Positions 38,286 through 46,458 of a stretch of DNA of 64,000 nucleotides are shown here, in pieces. Positions within the stretch are counted from its first letter, which is position 1, and each line of letters starts with the position of its first letter. The notes under the pieces were generated by a model. The model made no database searches. It saw only the letters and a program-made list of their open reading frames with translations, and was not told where the DNA came from. This DNA is from Limnohabitans sp. 15K. Its GTDB lineage: Bacteria > Pseudomonadota > Gammaproteobacteria > Burkholderiales > Burkholderiaceae_C. The DNA lies in contig NZ_NESM01000006.1 in NCBI RefSeq assembly GCF_002778285.1, positions 98,703-162,702 on the forward strand, in the 5' to 3' direction. The translations under genes were made by a program, and so were the position numbers.

Positions 38286-39998
38286 ATGATGCTTCGACCC
38301 CGCCAATCCCTGCTGGTCCAACGCACCCTGGACGCTCTCGCCCAGCATGGCAACACGCTGGCTGTCGCGCCCACCGGGTCTGGCAAGACCATCATGTTGT
38401 CGGCGGTGGTCGGCAAGATGTTGTCTGAACCGGATGCCAAGGCCTGTGTGCTGGCACACCGCACCGAACTGACCAGTCAGAACCGGGCCAAGTTCTCCCG
38501 CGTCAATCCGGGCTTGAGCACCTCGGTGTTTGATGCCCAGGAAAAGTCCTGGGCGGGTGATGCCACCTTTGCGATGGTGCAAACCCTCTCGCGGCCCATG
38601 AACCTTGCTCAGATGCCCACGCTTGATTTACTGGTCATCGATGAGGCGCACCATGCGTCCTCACCCAGCTACCGGGTGGTCATCGACCAGGTGTTGGCCA
38701 AGAATCCCAAGGCTGCCATTTGCGGGCTGACCGCTACGCCCAACCGGGGTGATGGAAAGGGCCTGCGCGAGGTGTTCTCTAACGTGGCCGACCAGATCAG
38801 TCTGGGCGAGATGATCGCCAGCGGCCATCTGGTCTCACCGCGAACCTTTGTGATTGATGTCGGTGCGCAGGAAGCATTGCAGAACGTGCGCCGCACAGCG
38901 ATCGACTTCGACATGGAGCAGGTGGCCACGATTCTCAACAAATCGCTAATCACTGAGGCCGTGATTGCGCACTGGAAGCAAAAAGCGGCAGACCGCAAGA
39001 CCATCGTTTTTTGTTCCACCGTGGCCCACGCGCAGAGTGTCTGCGATGCGTTTGTGGCTTCCGGTGTGTCGTCCGTGCTGATCCATGGCGAGCTGTCGCA
39101 GGTTGAACGCCAAACAAGGCTGCAAGCATTTGAGACCGGCAGCGCCAAGGTGGTGGTCAATGTGGCGGTGCTCACCGAGGGCTACGACTACACACCCACG
39201 TCTTGTGTGGTGTTGCTACGCCCGAGCTCCTACAAGTCGACCTTCATTCAGATGGTTGGGCGTGGTCTTCGCACAGTGGATCCGCAGGAGTTTCCTGGCG
39301 TCATCAAGTCCGATTGCGTGGTGCTGGATTTCGGCACAGCCAGTCTGATGCACGGTGCGCTGGAGCAAGAGGTCAACCTCGATGGCCACACGCATGAGGG
39401 TGAAGCCCCCACCAAAGAGTGTCCGGAGTGCGAGGCCGTAGTGCCGCTGTCCTGCATGGAGTGCCCGTTGTGCGGCCATGTCTGGGAGCGCCAGCCAGAG
39501 GACACCGGCGCACTGTCGGATTTCATAATGAGTGAAATCGATCTGCTCAAGCGCTCGAATTTCCGGTGGTGCGATCTGTTTGGTTGTGACGACGCATTGA
39601 TGGCCACGGGCTTTACGGCCTGGGGCGGCGTGTTTTTCCTGAATGGGCGCTGGCATGCCATTGGTGGAGCCAAGTCGCTGCGTCCCACCCTGCTGGCTGT
39701 GGGCGAGCGCACCGTGTGCATGGCGCGCGCTGATGACTGGCTCAACGACCACGAGTCTGCCGACTCGGCGCACAAGACCCGGCGCTGGCTCAACGAACCA
39801 CCCACGGTCAAGCAACTGGTCTACCTGCCAGAGGCGATGCGGACCGACTTTGGCATGACCCGCTACCAGGCCTCCGCTTTGTTGTCGTTTCAGTTCAACC
39901 GCAAAGAGATTCAGCGCCTGGTCACCGCTGCCAATGACGCGCATCACGGCAGCGCCACCAGCCACAGCAGCTACCCCTATGTTTTGGAGGCAGCTTGA
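38286..39998 (+). CDS. DEAD/DEAH-box superfamily 2 helicase with zinc ribbon
   Basis: 570 residues. Motif I APTGSGKT (28-35), motif II DEAH, motif III GLTATPNRG and motif VI QMVGRGLR are all intact. A four-Cys ribbon (CPECEAVVPLSCMECPLCG) follows the helicase core. It is similar to phage helicases that unwind DNA or remodel forks for replication. A second ATG three bases on is an equally good start. It overlaps the next gene, which uses TTG. Confidence 0.9.
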   Translation: MMLRPRQSLLVQRTLDALAQHGNTLAVAPTGSGKTIMLSAVVGKMLSEPDAKACVLAHRTELTSQNRAKFSRVNPGLSTSVFDAQEKSWAGDATFAMVQTLSRPMNLAQMPTLDLLVIDEAHHASSPSYRVVIDQVLAKNPKAAICGLTATPNRGDGKGLREVFSNVADQISLGEMIASGHLVSPRTFVIDVGAQEALQNVRRTAIDFDMEQVATILNKSLITEAVIAHWKQKAADRKTIVFCSTVAHAQSVCDAFVASGVSSVLIHGELSQVERQTRLQAFETGSAKVVVNVAVLTEGYDYTPTSCVVLLRPSSYKSTFIQMVGRGLRTVDPQEFPGVIKSDCVVLDFGTASLMHGALEQEVNLDGHTHEGEAPTKECPECEAVVPLSCMECPLCGHVWERQPEDTGALSDFIMSEIDLLKRSNFRWCDLFGCDDALMATGFTAWGGVFFLNGRWHAIGGAKSLRPTLLAVGERTVCMARADDWLNDHESADSAHKTRRWLNEPPTVKQLVYLPEAMRTDFGMTRYQASALLSFQFNRKEIQRLVTAANDAHHGSATSHSSYPYVLEAA

Positions 39999-40399
39999 AG
40001 TGCGCGGTCTGTGCCCGCCAGGCCAAAGGCTACGGCTGGTTTAACCCCAGCCTCAAACGAAGCGACCCCGGTCGCTACTCAGACCAATGGGTGTTTTGCT
40101 CGCGCCGCTGCCAAAACGCCTTCTCAACACTCATGAATGAGACGGAGGGACAAATGATTGATCCAAGTGAAATGGAAACCACCGCCATGGGCGCGTGCCT
40201 GCAACCACTGGGCGAGTTCGTGGGCTCAATTGGTATGGACCGTCCGCTGGCCAGTTACAGCCGCATTGAGGTGCTGACACTGATTGATGTCGTGGTCACG
40301 GCCTACCAGTGCCAGATGACGGCTGAACACGAACGTATGGCTGCGCGCGACCGTGCGTTTTTGCAAGAGCGCCTGAGCTTGCAGAAGGGTCGTGTGTGA
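39995..40399 (+). CDS. Small zinc-binding phage protein (DUF6511-like)
   Basis: 134 residues starting with TTG after GGAGG. The N-terminus has a treble-clef-like Cys set (CAVCARQAKGYGWF; VFCSRRCQNAF). The rest is helical, with IEVLTLIDVVVTAYQ. It resembles small phage proteins annotated DUF6511, but that label is from memory. It is translationally coupled to the helicase and the nuclease gene. Confidence 0.72.
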   Translation: MKCAVCARQAKGYGWFNPSLKRSDPGRYSDQWVFCSRRCQNAFSTLMNETEGQMIDPSEMETTAMGACLQPLGEFVGSIGMDRPLASYSRIEVLTLIDVVVTAYQCQMTAEHERMAARDRAFLQERLSLQKGRV

Positions 40400-41154
40400 T
40401 GCTGGACTTCAACGCCCGCCCCAAAATTCAGGAGCAGATCAGCCAGCTCATTGATGCAGCATTGACCCGCGAGCGCGATGGCCAGACACCACGCGACTAC
40501 CTGGGCGCATCGCGCTTGGGCGTTTCGTGTGAGCGCGCGCTGCAATACGAGTACACGCAAACACCAGTGGACGACGGCCGTGATTTTTCAGGCCGCCTGC
40601 TGCGCATCTTTGAGGTAGGCCACACGCTGGAAGACTTGGCCATCCGCTGGTTGCGCATGGCGGGGTTTGATTTGTACACGCGCAAAGTTCAAGGGGGGCA
40701 GTTCGGCTTCTCCGTGGCAGGTGGACGGATCCGTGGTCACGTCGACGGGATCTTGAACACCGGTCCGGCCGATCTGGGCGTGAGCTACCCGGCGCTCTGG
40801 GAGTTCAAGACCATGAACGACAAGTCCTGGCGCGACACCGTCAAGCACGGGGTTGCCAAGTCCAAGCCGGTCTATGCCGCGCAGGTCGCGGTCTACCAGG
40901 CCTACATGGAAGCCAGCATTCCGGGCATCTCTGCCAACCCGGCGCTTTTCACCGCCATCAACAAAGACACCCAGGAAATCTGGTTCGAGTTGCTGCCCTT
41001 TGACGGCGGGCTGGCGCAGCGTATGTCCGACCGCGCCGTGCGCGTGATCACCGCCACCAGCGCAAGCGAGGTCTTGCCGCGCTTTGCCACCACACCTACC
41101 CACATGGAGTGCAAGTTCTGCGCTTGGCAGGACCGCTGCTGGGGGACTCAATGA
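40399..41154 (+). CDS. PD-(D/E)XK nuclease (RecB/Cas4-like phage exonuclease)
   Basis: 251 residues from MLDFNARPKIQEQ; a GTG directly before is an alternative start. The nuclease core is GHVDGILN, then ALWEFKTMN (acidic residue and EFK), a helix with QVAVYQAYM and a C-terminal CKFCAWQDRCWG iron-sulfur-like Cys pair. It resembles phage exonucleases used in recombination with Sak4/SSB partners. Confidence 0.85.
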   Translation: MLDFNARPKIQEQISQLIDAALTRERDGQTPRDYLGASRLGVSCERALQYEYTQTPVDDGRDFSGRLLRIFEVGHTLEDLAIRWLRMAGFDLYTRKVQGGQFGFSVAGGRIRGHVDGILNTGPADLGVSYPALWEFKTMNDKSWRDTVKHGVAKSKPVYAAQVAVYQAYMEASIPGISANPALFTAINKDTQEIWFELLPFDGGLAQRMSDRAVRVITATSASEVLPRFATTPTHMECKFCAWQDRCWGTQ

Positions 41155-41261
41155 CGGCTGGAAACATCGTCTGGCTGGACTACAACAACGCCCCAGAACA
41201 AAGGCTGGAAACAGCGGCTGACACGCAGGCGCTGCGTGATGGTTTGCTGGACCGGCTCTAA
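41151..41261 (+). pseudogene. Severed N-terminus of the primase-helicase
   Basis: From ATG 41151 the frame reads MTAGNIVWLDYNNAPEQR, then LETAADTQALRDGLLDRL, and stops at TAA (41259-41261). It continues in the same frame as SVLLYLFPSG, the start of the primase domain. Related phage proteins run through this junction, so the TAA looks like a nonsense mutation (GAA to TAA would suffice). Confidence 0.65.
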
Positions 41262-41264
41262 TCG

Positions 41265-43343
41265 GTGTTGCTGTACCTGTTTCCCAGTGGCCGCATTCGC
41301 GGCAACAAGTTTTATGTGGGTGACATTGATGGCGCGCCGGGCAAGAGCCTGGTGGTGGAGCTTGATGGTCCCCGGCGCGGGCTGTGGAAGGATTTCGCCG
41401 ATGACGATGGCGGCGACCTGATCGCAGCCTGGGCCAAGTCACGGGGGCTGTCGACGCAGCAGGACTTTCCGCGCATCGCCGATGAAATCCGTCAGTGGCT
41501 TGGCTTTGCGCCGCCCGTGGATCCTGGGGCCAGGCGCGATATGCGAACGGTCCCGATGGATGAACTCGGTCCCTACACCGCCAAGTGGGATTACGTCGGG
41601 CTCGATGGCGAGCTGATTGCCTGCGTCTACCGCTACGACCCACCATCGGGCAAGGAGTTCAGGCCTTGGGATGTCCGCGCACGGATGTGGCGTGCCCCCG
41701 ATCCGCGCCCGCTTTACAACCTGCCAGCATTGATGACGGCCCGAACCGTGATCCTGGTCGAGGGTGAAAAGTGCGCCGACGCCTTGATTGGCGCAGGCAT
41801 CGTTGCCACCACCGCCATGAACGGGGCCAAAGCACCGGTGGACAAGACTGACTGGTCTGCGCTCAAGAACAAAGAGGTGCTGATCTGGCCCGACCGCGAT
41901 GCGCCGGGCTGGGACTACGCTGAGAGCGCTGCACGCGCCTGCGCAGCCGTTGGTTGCCAGTCGGTGGCTATCCTCGTGCCGCCTGCTGACAAGCCGCTCA
42001 AGTGGGATGCTGCCGACGCAGCGCAGGATGGCTTTGACTGCGCCGCCTTCATCGCGCAGGCTGAGCGTCGGGTGATCAAAGCGGCAGTGCCTATGGTGCC
42101 GACCTTCACGCTTGGCGCATTGCTTGATGATGACTCGCCGCTGCCCGAAGATTTGATTGAGCCGCGCGTGCTGACACCAGGCGGCTTGCTGGTGTTTGGC
42201 GGTGCGCCCAAGGTCGGCAAAAGCGACTTTCTGCTGGCCTGGCTCACCCACATGGCCGCTGGTGCATCCTTTTTGGGGATGAGGCCGCCCCGGCCACTGA
42301 GGGTGTTCTACCTTCAAGCCGAGGTCCAGTACCACTACCTGCGCGAGCGGGTGAAAGGCATTCGCCTCTCGCCAGAACACCTGATTCTGGCGCGCACCAA
42401 TTTCATGGCCACGCCGCAACTGCGCCTGATCCTGGACGACGACGGGCTGGCGCAGGTCATCCCGGCCATGGTGGCCGCCTTCAACGGTCAGACCCCAGAC
42501 ATCATCGTGATCGACCCGATCCGTAACGTATTTGACGGCGGCGACGCAGGCGGCGAGAACGACAACGGCGCGATGCTGTACTTCTTGTCGCAGCGCGTGG
42601 AGCGCATTCGTCAGGCCGTGAACCCCGAAGCAGGCGTGATCCTGGCGCACCACACCAAGAAGCTGGGCAAGCGCCAGTTTGAGGAAGACCCGTTTCAGGC
42701 CTTGGCGGGTGCGGGCAGCCTGCGCGGTTACTACTCGTCCGGGATGCTGCTGTTTCGCCCCGATGAGGCGCAATCCACCCGACACCTGATCTACGAGCTG
42801 CGCAACGGCCCGGCCATTGAGACCAAGTTCGTCGACAAGATGGACGGCCAGTGGCACGAGGTCGACGTGAACGACAGGCTGGTGCTCAAAGAGTACGGCG
42901 AGCGGCTCGATGCTGAGCGCAGGCGAAAGCGCGATGCGATTTTGCAGATCCTTTTTGAAGAAGCGGCCCAGGGGCGCTGCTACACCGCCAACCAACTGGC
43001 CGAGTCCTTTGAGGGCAAGGCTGGTCTGGGCGGCGAGCGCACGATCCGCGAGCGGATCTCGGCCCTGTCCACGCAGGGCTACATTAAGTTTTTCCGCAAC
43101 AGCACGGACTACGGGCTGCCCTCCATTGGGCGCTCCAAGTTTGGCTACCTGTGCGTCGAGGGCATGGTCCTGAACACGCACACAGGTGAGCCCGATCCAG
43201 ACACCGGCGAGCTGCCACTGCGCCCGCTCGGGGTGCTTCCAACCCACTACAAATGCCCGCAATCCGGGGCCGCGATGCCCGTCGAAAACCCGGATGTGTG
43301 GGTTTATCAAGAAATTAGCAACGACCCGCAGGAGCAAGAATGA
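41265..43343 (+). CDS. Toprim-type primase / RecA-like replicative helicase
   Basis: 692 residues from GTG at 41265. N-terminal primase zinc-less domain (KFYVGDIDGAPGKSLVVEL), a toprim-like part (ILVEGEKCADAL; IWPDRDAPG), then a RecA/AAA_25 ATPase with Walker A GGAPKVGKSDF and Walker B IIVIDPIRNVFD, and a C-terminal winged helix. It should prime and unwind at the phage fork. The natural start is cut off by the TAA just upstream. Translation must restart at this GTG, for which no ribosome site is visible, or the protein is lost. Confidence 0.85.
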   Translation: MLLYLFPSGRIRGNKFYVGDIDGAPGKSLVVELDGPRRGLWKDFADDDGGDLIAAWAKSRGLSTQQDFPRIADEIRQWLGFAPPVDPGARRDMRTVPMDELGPYTAKWDYVGLDGELIACVYRYDPPSGKEFRPWDVRARMWRAPDPRPLYNLPALMTARTVILVEGEKCADALIGAGIVATTAMNGAKAPVDKTDWSALKNKEVLIWPDRDAPGWDYAESAARACAAVGCQSVAILVPPADKPLKWDAADAAQDGFDCAAFIAQAERRVIKAAVPMVPTFTLGALLDDDSPLPEDLIEPRVLTPGGLLVFGGAPKVGKSDFLLAWLTHMAAGASFLGMRPPRPLRVFYLQAEVQYHYLRERVKGIRLSPEHLILARTNFMATPQLRLILDDDGLAQVIPAMVAAFNGQTPDIIVIDPIRNVFDGGDAGGENDNGAMLYFLSQRVERIRQAVNPEAGVILAHHTKKLGKRQFEEDPFQALAGAGSLRGYYSSGMLLFRPDEAQSTRHLIYELRNGPAIETKFVDKMDGQWHEVDVNDRLVLKEYGERLDAERRRKRDAILQILFEEAAQGRCYTANQLAESFEGKAGLGGERTIRERISALSTQGYIKFFRNSTDYGLPSIGRSKFGYLCVEGMVLNTHTGEPDPDTGELPLRPLGVLPTHYKCPQSGAAMPVENPDVWVYQEISNDPQEQE

Positions 43344-44254
43344 ACACGATTTGCCAAGATAGAACCCGCACAGGTACAGCGTTGTCATACGCCCGCATTG
43401 ACCCGCACCCACCTGCAAACACCCACAATGGCCATCCGTTAGCAACGGCTGGCATGGACCCGCAGGAGTACGCAGGGGCCCGCAAGAGTTTGCGCAAACA
43501 AGTTGGCAAAACTTTTGCCAACTGGACCCCACTTTTTGCCAACTGGATTCAGTTGGCAGACCCTTGCCAACTTCATTCCCATATAGATCAACCACTTACG
43601 CGTAAGTTGGCAAAGTTGGCAGTTGGCAACGCTGCCAACTTGCCAACTGGCCGCAAACCCGCATGGATGCTGGGTTTTCCTGAAAAATCCAGTTGGAGAA
43701 AACTCCCCTCCTACTACGTAGGAGAGGGACCTGTGGTTCCCTCTGACCTACGTCGGAGTGTTTCATCGGTCGATACACCGTCGCCGGGAAACCGGGTGGT
43801 GGTACTGGCCATCGACCTGGGGACAACAACCGGTTGGGCACTGCGATCCAAAGACGGACAGATCGCGCACGGCTTTGCCAGCTTCAAACCACAGCGGTTT
43901 GAAGGCGGCGGTATGCGCTACCTGCGCTTTAAACGCTGGCTCACCGAGATCAAAGCGCTGGCCACCGACATCCACACCGTCTACTTCGAGGAAGTGCGTC
44001 GCCACGCAGGGGTGGACGCAGCCCATGTCTACGGCGGCCTGATGGCCACGCTCACCACCTGGTGCGAGCACCACAACATTGCCTATCAGGGCGTGCCAGT
44101 GGGCACGATCAAAAAGCACGCCACCGGCAAAGGCAACGCGGGCAAGGGCGAAGTGATTGCAGCCATGCGCCTGCTGGGCCACCCGGTTACCGATGACAAC
44201 GAGGCCGATGCGCTGGCGCTCTTGCATTGGGCCATTGACACGCAGGAGGTGTGA
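43340..44254 (+). CDS. RuvC-like Holliday junction nuclease (start uncertain)
   Basis: The RuvC/RNase H-fold part covers about the last 152 residues: VLAIDLGTTTGWAL (first Asp), YFEEVRRHAG (Glu) and NEADALALLHW (last Asp). The frame opens at ATG 43340, coupled to the primase stop with a usable GGAG. Its first 150 codons, however, pass through dense DNA repeats and do not resemble the family. GTG at 43796 or 43799 would give a normal 152-residue nuclease. It probably resolves recombination intermediates. Confidence 0.8.
   Translation: MNTICQDRTRTGTALSYARIDPHPPANTHNGHPLATAGMDPQEYAGARKSLRKQVGKTFANWTPLFANWIQLADPCQLHSHIDQPLTRKLAKLAVGNAANLPTGRKPAWMLGFPEKSSWRKLPSYYVGEGPVVPSDLRRSVSSVDTPSPGNRVVVLAIDLGTTTGWALRSKDGQIAHGFASFKPQRFEGGGMRYLRFKRWLTEIKALATDIHTVYFEEVRRHAGVDAAHVYGGLMATLTTWCEHHNIAYQGVPVGTIKKHATGKGNAGKGEVIAAMRLLGHPVTDDNEADALALLHWAIDTQEV
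43388..43494 (-). repeat. 10-bp-phased repeat arrays before the iteron cluster
   Basis: On the plus strand units ending in CCGCA (TACGCCCGCA, TTGACCCGCA, CCCACCTGCA, AACACCCACA at 43388-43427; TGGACCCGCA, GGAGTACGCA, GGGGCCCGCA at 43455-43484) are in 10-bp phase. They are the complement of the TGCGGGTTNN units seen at 32848 and in the ssrA repeats. Confidence 0.6.
43501..43648. repeat. Ten copies of AGTTGGCA/TGCCAACT (candidate origin iterons)
   Basis: AGTTGGCA lies at 43501, 43551, 43605, 43614 and 43621; TGCCAACT lies at 43516, 43537, 43565, 43633 and 43641. Five are in each orientation. A degenerate copy follows near 43691. The density and the replication-gene setting suggest an origin or a multi-site operator. 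Confidence 0.85.
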
Positions 44255-44255
44255 G

Positions 44256-44663
44256 ATGGCTATACCAACACCACGGGGCGGCTGGTCGGCGGACGAGGTT
44301 GCCGACTATTTCATCCAGGCCTCACGCACGGCCCACAAACTCCCGCCAGTTCGGGTGCAGGGCCACTTCAACGTCTGGCCCACCATTGTGCGAACCGATT
44401 ACGAGCGCATGGCCAGTGACGATGCCCCCGTCTACCGGTTTCCACCCACCCCGGCCGAGGTGGACTGCATGCTCGAGGTCATGGGCTGGGTCCAGTGGCT
44501 CGAGGTCGAGCAGCGCCACCTGGTCTGGATGCGGGCAGCGCGTTACCGCTGGTACGACATTGGCAAACGCTTCGGCTGCGCACCACGCACTGCTCAGCGC
44601 CGCTGGGAAATTGCCATGTACATCGTGGCCAGCAATCTAGTGCGGGGAAGTTTGGTGAGGTAG
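44256..44663 (+). CDS. Small phage HTH protein (DUF6362-like)
   Basis: 135 residues from MAIPTPRGGWSADEVADYF. The C-terminal part (RHLVWMRAARYRWYDIGKRFGCAPRTAQRRWEIAMYIV region) is a sigma-region-4-like helix-turn-helix, as in DUF6362 phage proteins. It starts 1 bp after the RuvC-like gene. It may regulate late phage genes; that is inference. Confidence 0.72.
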   Translation: MAIPTPRGGWSADEVADYFIQASRTAHKLPPVRVQGHFNVWPTIVRTDYERMASDDAPVYRFPPTPAEVDCMLEVMGWVQWLEVEQRHLVWMRAARYRWYDIGKRFGCAPRTAQRRWEIAMYIVASNLVRGSLVR

Positions 44664-44664
44664 T

Positions 44665-44724
44665 TGCAGGTAGTTGCGTGCCAGATACAAGTGATACGTG
44701 CTCCTGCGGGCTGTTGCGGAGAAA
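44665..44724 (+). repeat. 10-bp-phased repeat array before the methylase gene
   Basis: TGCAGGTAGT, TGCGTGCCAG, two divergent units, TGCGGGCTGT and TGCGGAGAAA keep a 10-bp phase over 60 bp. The rest of the 203-bp gap (44664-44866) holds the dyad AAAACGCG/CGCGTTTT (about 44722-44750) and a terminator. Confidence 0.5.
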
Positions 44725-44817
44725 ACGCGGATTTGAGCGTGTCGCGTTTTACCGGAATTTCGCTTACATTTTGTCTACGGTTGCGAGAGATGTGTCTTGC
44801 AGCCACCCCCATTCAAC

Positions 44818-44851
44818 AGCCCGCGACGAGTAAGACTCTTGCGGGCTTTTT
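44818..44851 (+). terminator. Intrinsic terminator before the methylase gene
   Basis: AGCCCGC and GCGGGCT pair around a 16-nt loop, followed by five T. Confidence 0.75.
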
Positions 44852-44866
44852 CGTTTTCGAAGCAGC

Positions 44867-46231
44867 ATGAAGCCCACCATCAAAATCCAATACCGGCCGA
44901 TTGAGTCCCTGATCCCTTACGCCCGAAATGCCAAGCTGCACTCGGACGCCCATGTGGCACAGATCGCGGCCAGCATCACCGAGTTTGGCTGGGGTGCCCC
45001 CATCCTGGTGGACGGACAAAACAACGTCATCGCTGGTCACGGCCGACTGCTTGCTGCCCGCAAGCTCGGCATGTCCGAGGTGCCCGTCGTGGCCATGGAA
45101 CACCTGACCGAGATCCAGCGCAAAGCACTGATCCTGGCCGACAACAAGATCGGCGAGAACGCCTCCTGGGATGATGACCTGCTGGGCCTTGAACTGGCTG
45201 AGCTGCAGGAAGCTGGCTTTGATCTGGGTCTTACCGGTTTTACCGCCGAAGAGTGGGACAAGCTCATCGCGGGCGATCCCAGCAACGACGGCCTGACCGA
45301 CGAAGACCAGGCACCCGAGGTGGCCGAGACAGCCGTCTCCAAAACCGGCGACATCTGGGTCCTTGGCGAGCACAAGCTGCTGTGTGGCGATGCCACCAAA
45401 GCAGAAGACTACAAGGCGCTGCTGGGCGATGAACTGGTGGACATGACTGCCACCGATCCGCCCTACAACGTCAACTACGCCAACACGGCCAAGGACAAGA
45501 TGCGCGGCAAGGACCGTCCCATCCTGAACGACAACATGGGCGCTGATTTTGGAGCGTTCTTGCAGTCGGCATGCCAGAACATCCTGGACGTCACCAAGGG
45601 TGCGGTCTACATCGCCATGAGTTCATCTGAACTCGATACCTTGCAGGCAGCGTTTCGCGCCGCAGGCGGCAAATGGTCCACCTTCATCATCTGGGCCAAG
45701 AACACCTTCACCATGGGCCGCGCGGATTACCAGCGCCAGTACGAGCCCATCCTCTACGGCTGGAAAGACGGTGCTCAGCATTACTGGTGCGGTGCACGCG
45801 ACCAGGGTGATGTGTGGCACATCAAGAAGCCACACAAGAACGATTTGCACCCGACCATGAAGCCGGTGGAGTTGATGGAGCGTGCGGTGCGCAACAGCAG
45901 CAAAACACGAGACATCGTGCTGGACCCGTTTGGTGGCTCTGGCACCACTCTCATCGCCTGTGAAAAGTCGGGCCGTCGTGCCCGACTCATTGAGCTCGAT
46001 CCAAAGTACGTGGATGTGATCGTCAAACGCTGGCAGGACTTCAGTGGCAAGCAAGCTACCCGTCAAAACGACGGAGTGGCCTTCAACGATTTAACCCAGA
46101 CGGGCAACGTACCTACCGTAATCTCCACCGGAGGGGTCGACGTACAAGGTGGGCCTGCCGCTGGCACGGACCTCAACGCAAAGCCTGCCATCCGCAAGGT
46201 AGCCACCCTTGCCATTGAGCCAGTCGCGTGA
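44867..46231 (+). CDS. ParB-N domain / N6-adenine (or N4-cytosine) DNA methyltransferase
   Basis: 454 residues. Residues 5-100 form a ParB/Srx-like domain (IESLIPYARNAKLHS; VIAGHGRLLAARKLG). The methylase part has DPPYNVNY (motif IV) before FGGSGTTLIAC (motif I), the beta-class order. No restriction enzyme is nearby, so it is probably an orphan phage methylase that protects DNA or modifies regulation. About 45 C-terminal residues beyond the usual end lie opposite the convergent gene at 46091. Confidence 0.92.
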   Translation: MKPTIKIQYRPIESLIPYARNAKLHSDAHVAQIAASITEFGWGAPILVDGQNNVIAGHGRLLAARKLGMSEVPVVAMEHLTEIQRKALILADNKIGENASWDDDLLGLELAELQEAGFDLGLTGFTAEEWDKLIAGDPSNDGLTDEDQAPEVAETAVSKTGDIWVLGEHKLLCGDATKAEDYKALLGDELVDMTATDPPYNVNYANTAKDKMRGKDRPILNDNMGADFGAFLQSACQNILDVTKGAVYIAMSSSELDTLQAAFRAAGGKWSTFIIWAKNTFTMGRADYQRQYEPILYGWKDGAQHYWCGARDQGDVWHIKKPHKNDLHPTMKPVELMERAVRNSSKTRDIVLDPFGGSGTTLIACEKSGRRARLIELDPKYVDVIVKRWQDFSGKQATRQNDGVAFNDLTQTGNVPTVISTGGVDVQGGPAAGTDLNAKPAIRKVATLAIEPVA

Positions 46232-46450
46232 CTTGAGCAGTTGGCAGGCAAAGCCATCGAACTCCGCAGGGGTCATCTCCCGGGTCTCGGTCACAAACAC
46301 TTTGTAGTTGCCTTCGCCGCCCACCTCGCTGAGGTCGGCGGGTTTGCGGGCAAATGGCAGGCGAACGCTCAGCTCCTCAACCTCAATGGCAGTGCCCTCA
46401 AATTGCAGGGTGCGAGGCGTGCGTTCAATGGTGATGGTCATGGATGTCAT
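46091..46450 (-). CDS. Small unknown protein, convergent with the methylase gene
   Basis: 119 residues from MTSMTITIERTPRTLQFEG (a second ATG three codons later is possible). Predicted mixed fold with PAEFDGFACQLLKSRDWLNGKGGYLADGRLC. No family recognised. It begins a minus-strand block of small genes (46091-47388) and its 3' end overlaps the methylase gene by 141 bp. Confidence 0.65.
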   Translation of the reverse strand: MTSMTITIERTPRTLQFEGTAIEVEELSVRLPFARKPADLSEVGGEGNYKVFVTETREMTPAEFDGFACQLLKSRDWLNGKGGYLADGRLCVEVRASGRPTLYVDPSGGDYGRYVARLG

Positions 46451-46458
46451 GGCTGGTC

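Noticed and set aside
41439..43595. 718-codon open frame opposite the primase-helicase
   Set aside because: Antisense to a gene with clear Walker motifs; no recognisable domain. Length is explained by codon bias.
43388..43648. Repeat-rich segment as a CRISPR array
   Set aside because: Units are 8-10 bp in both orientations without regular 30-bp spacers, and no cas genes are present.
32801..44778. Shared 11-mer ATTTTGTCTAC at 32801-32811 (minus) and 44768-44778 (plus)
   Set aside because: Many 11-mers are expected to occur twice by chance in 64 kb, and the flanks do not match.
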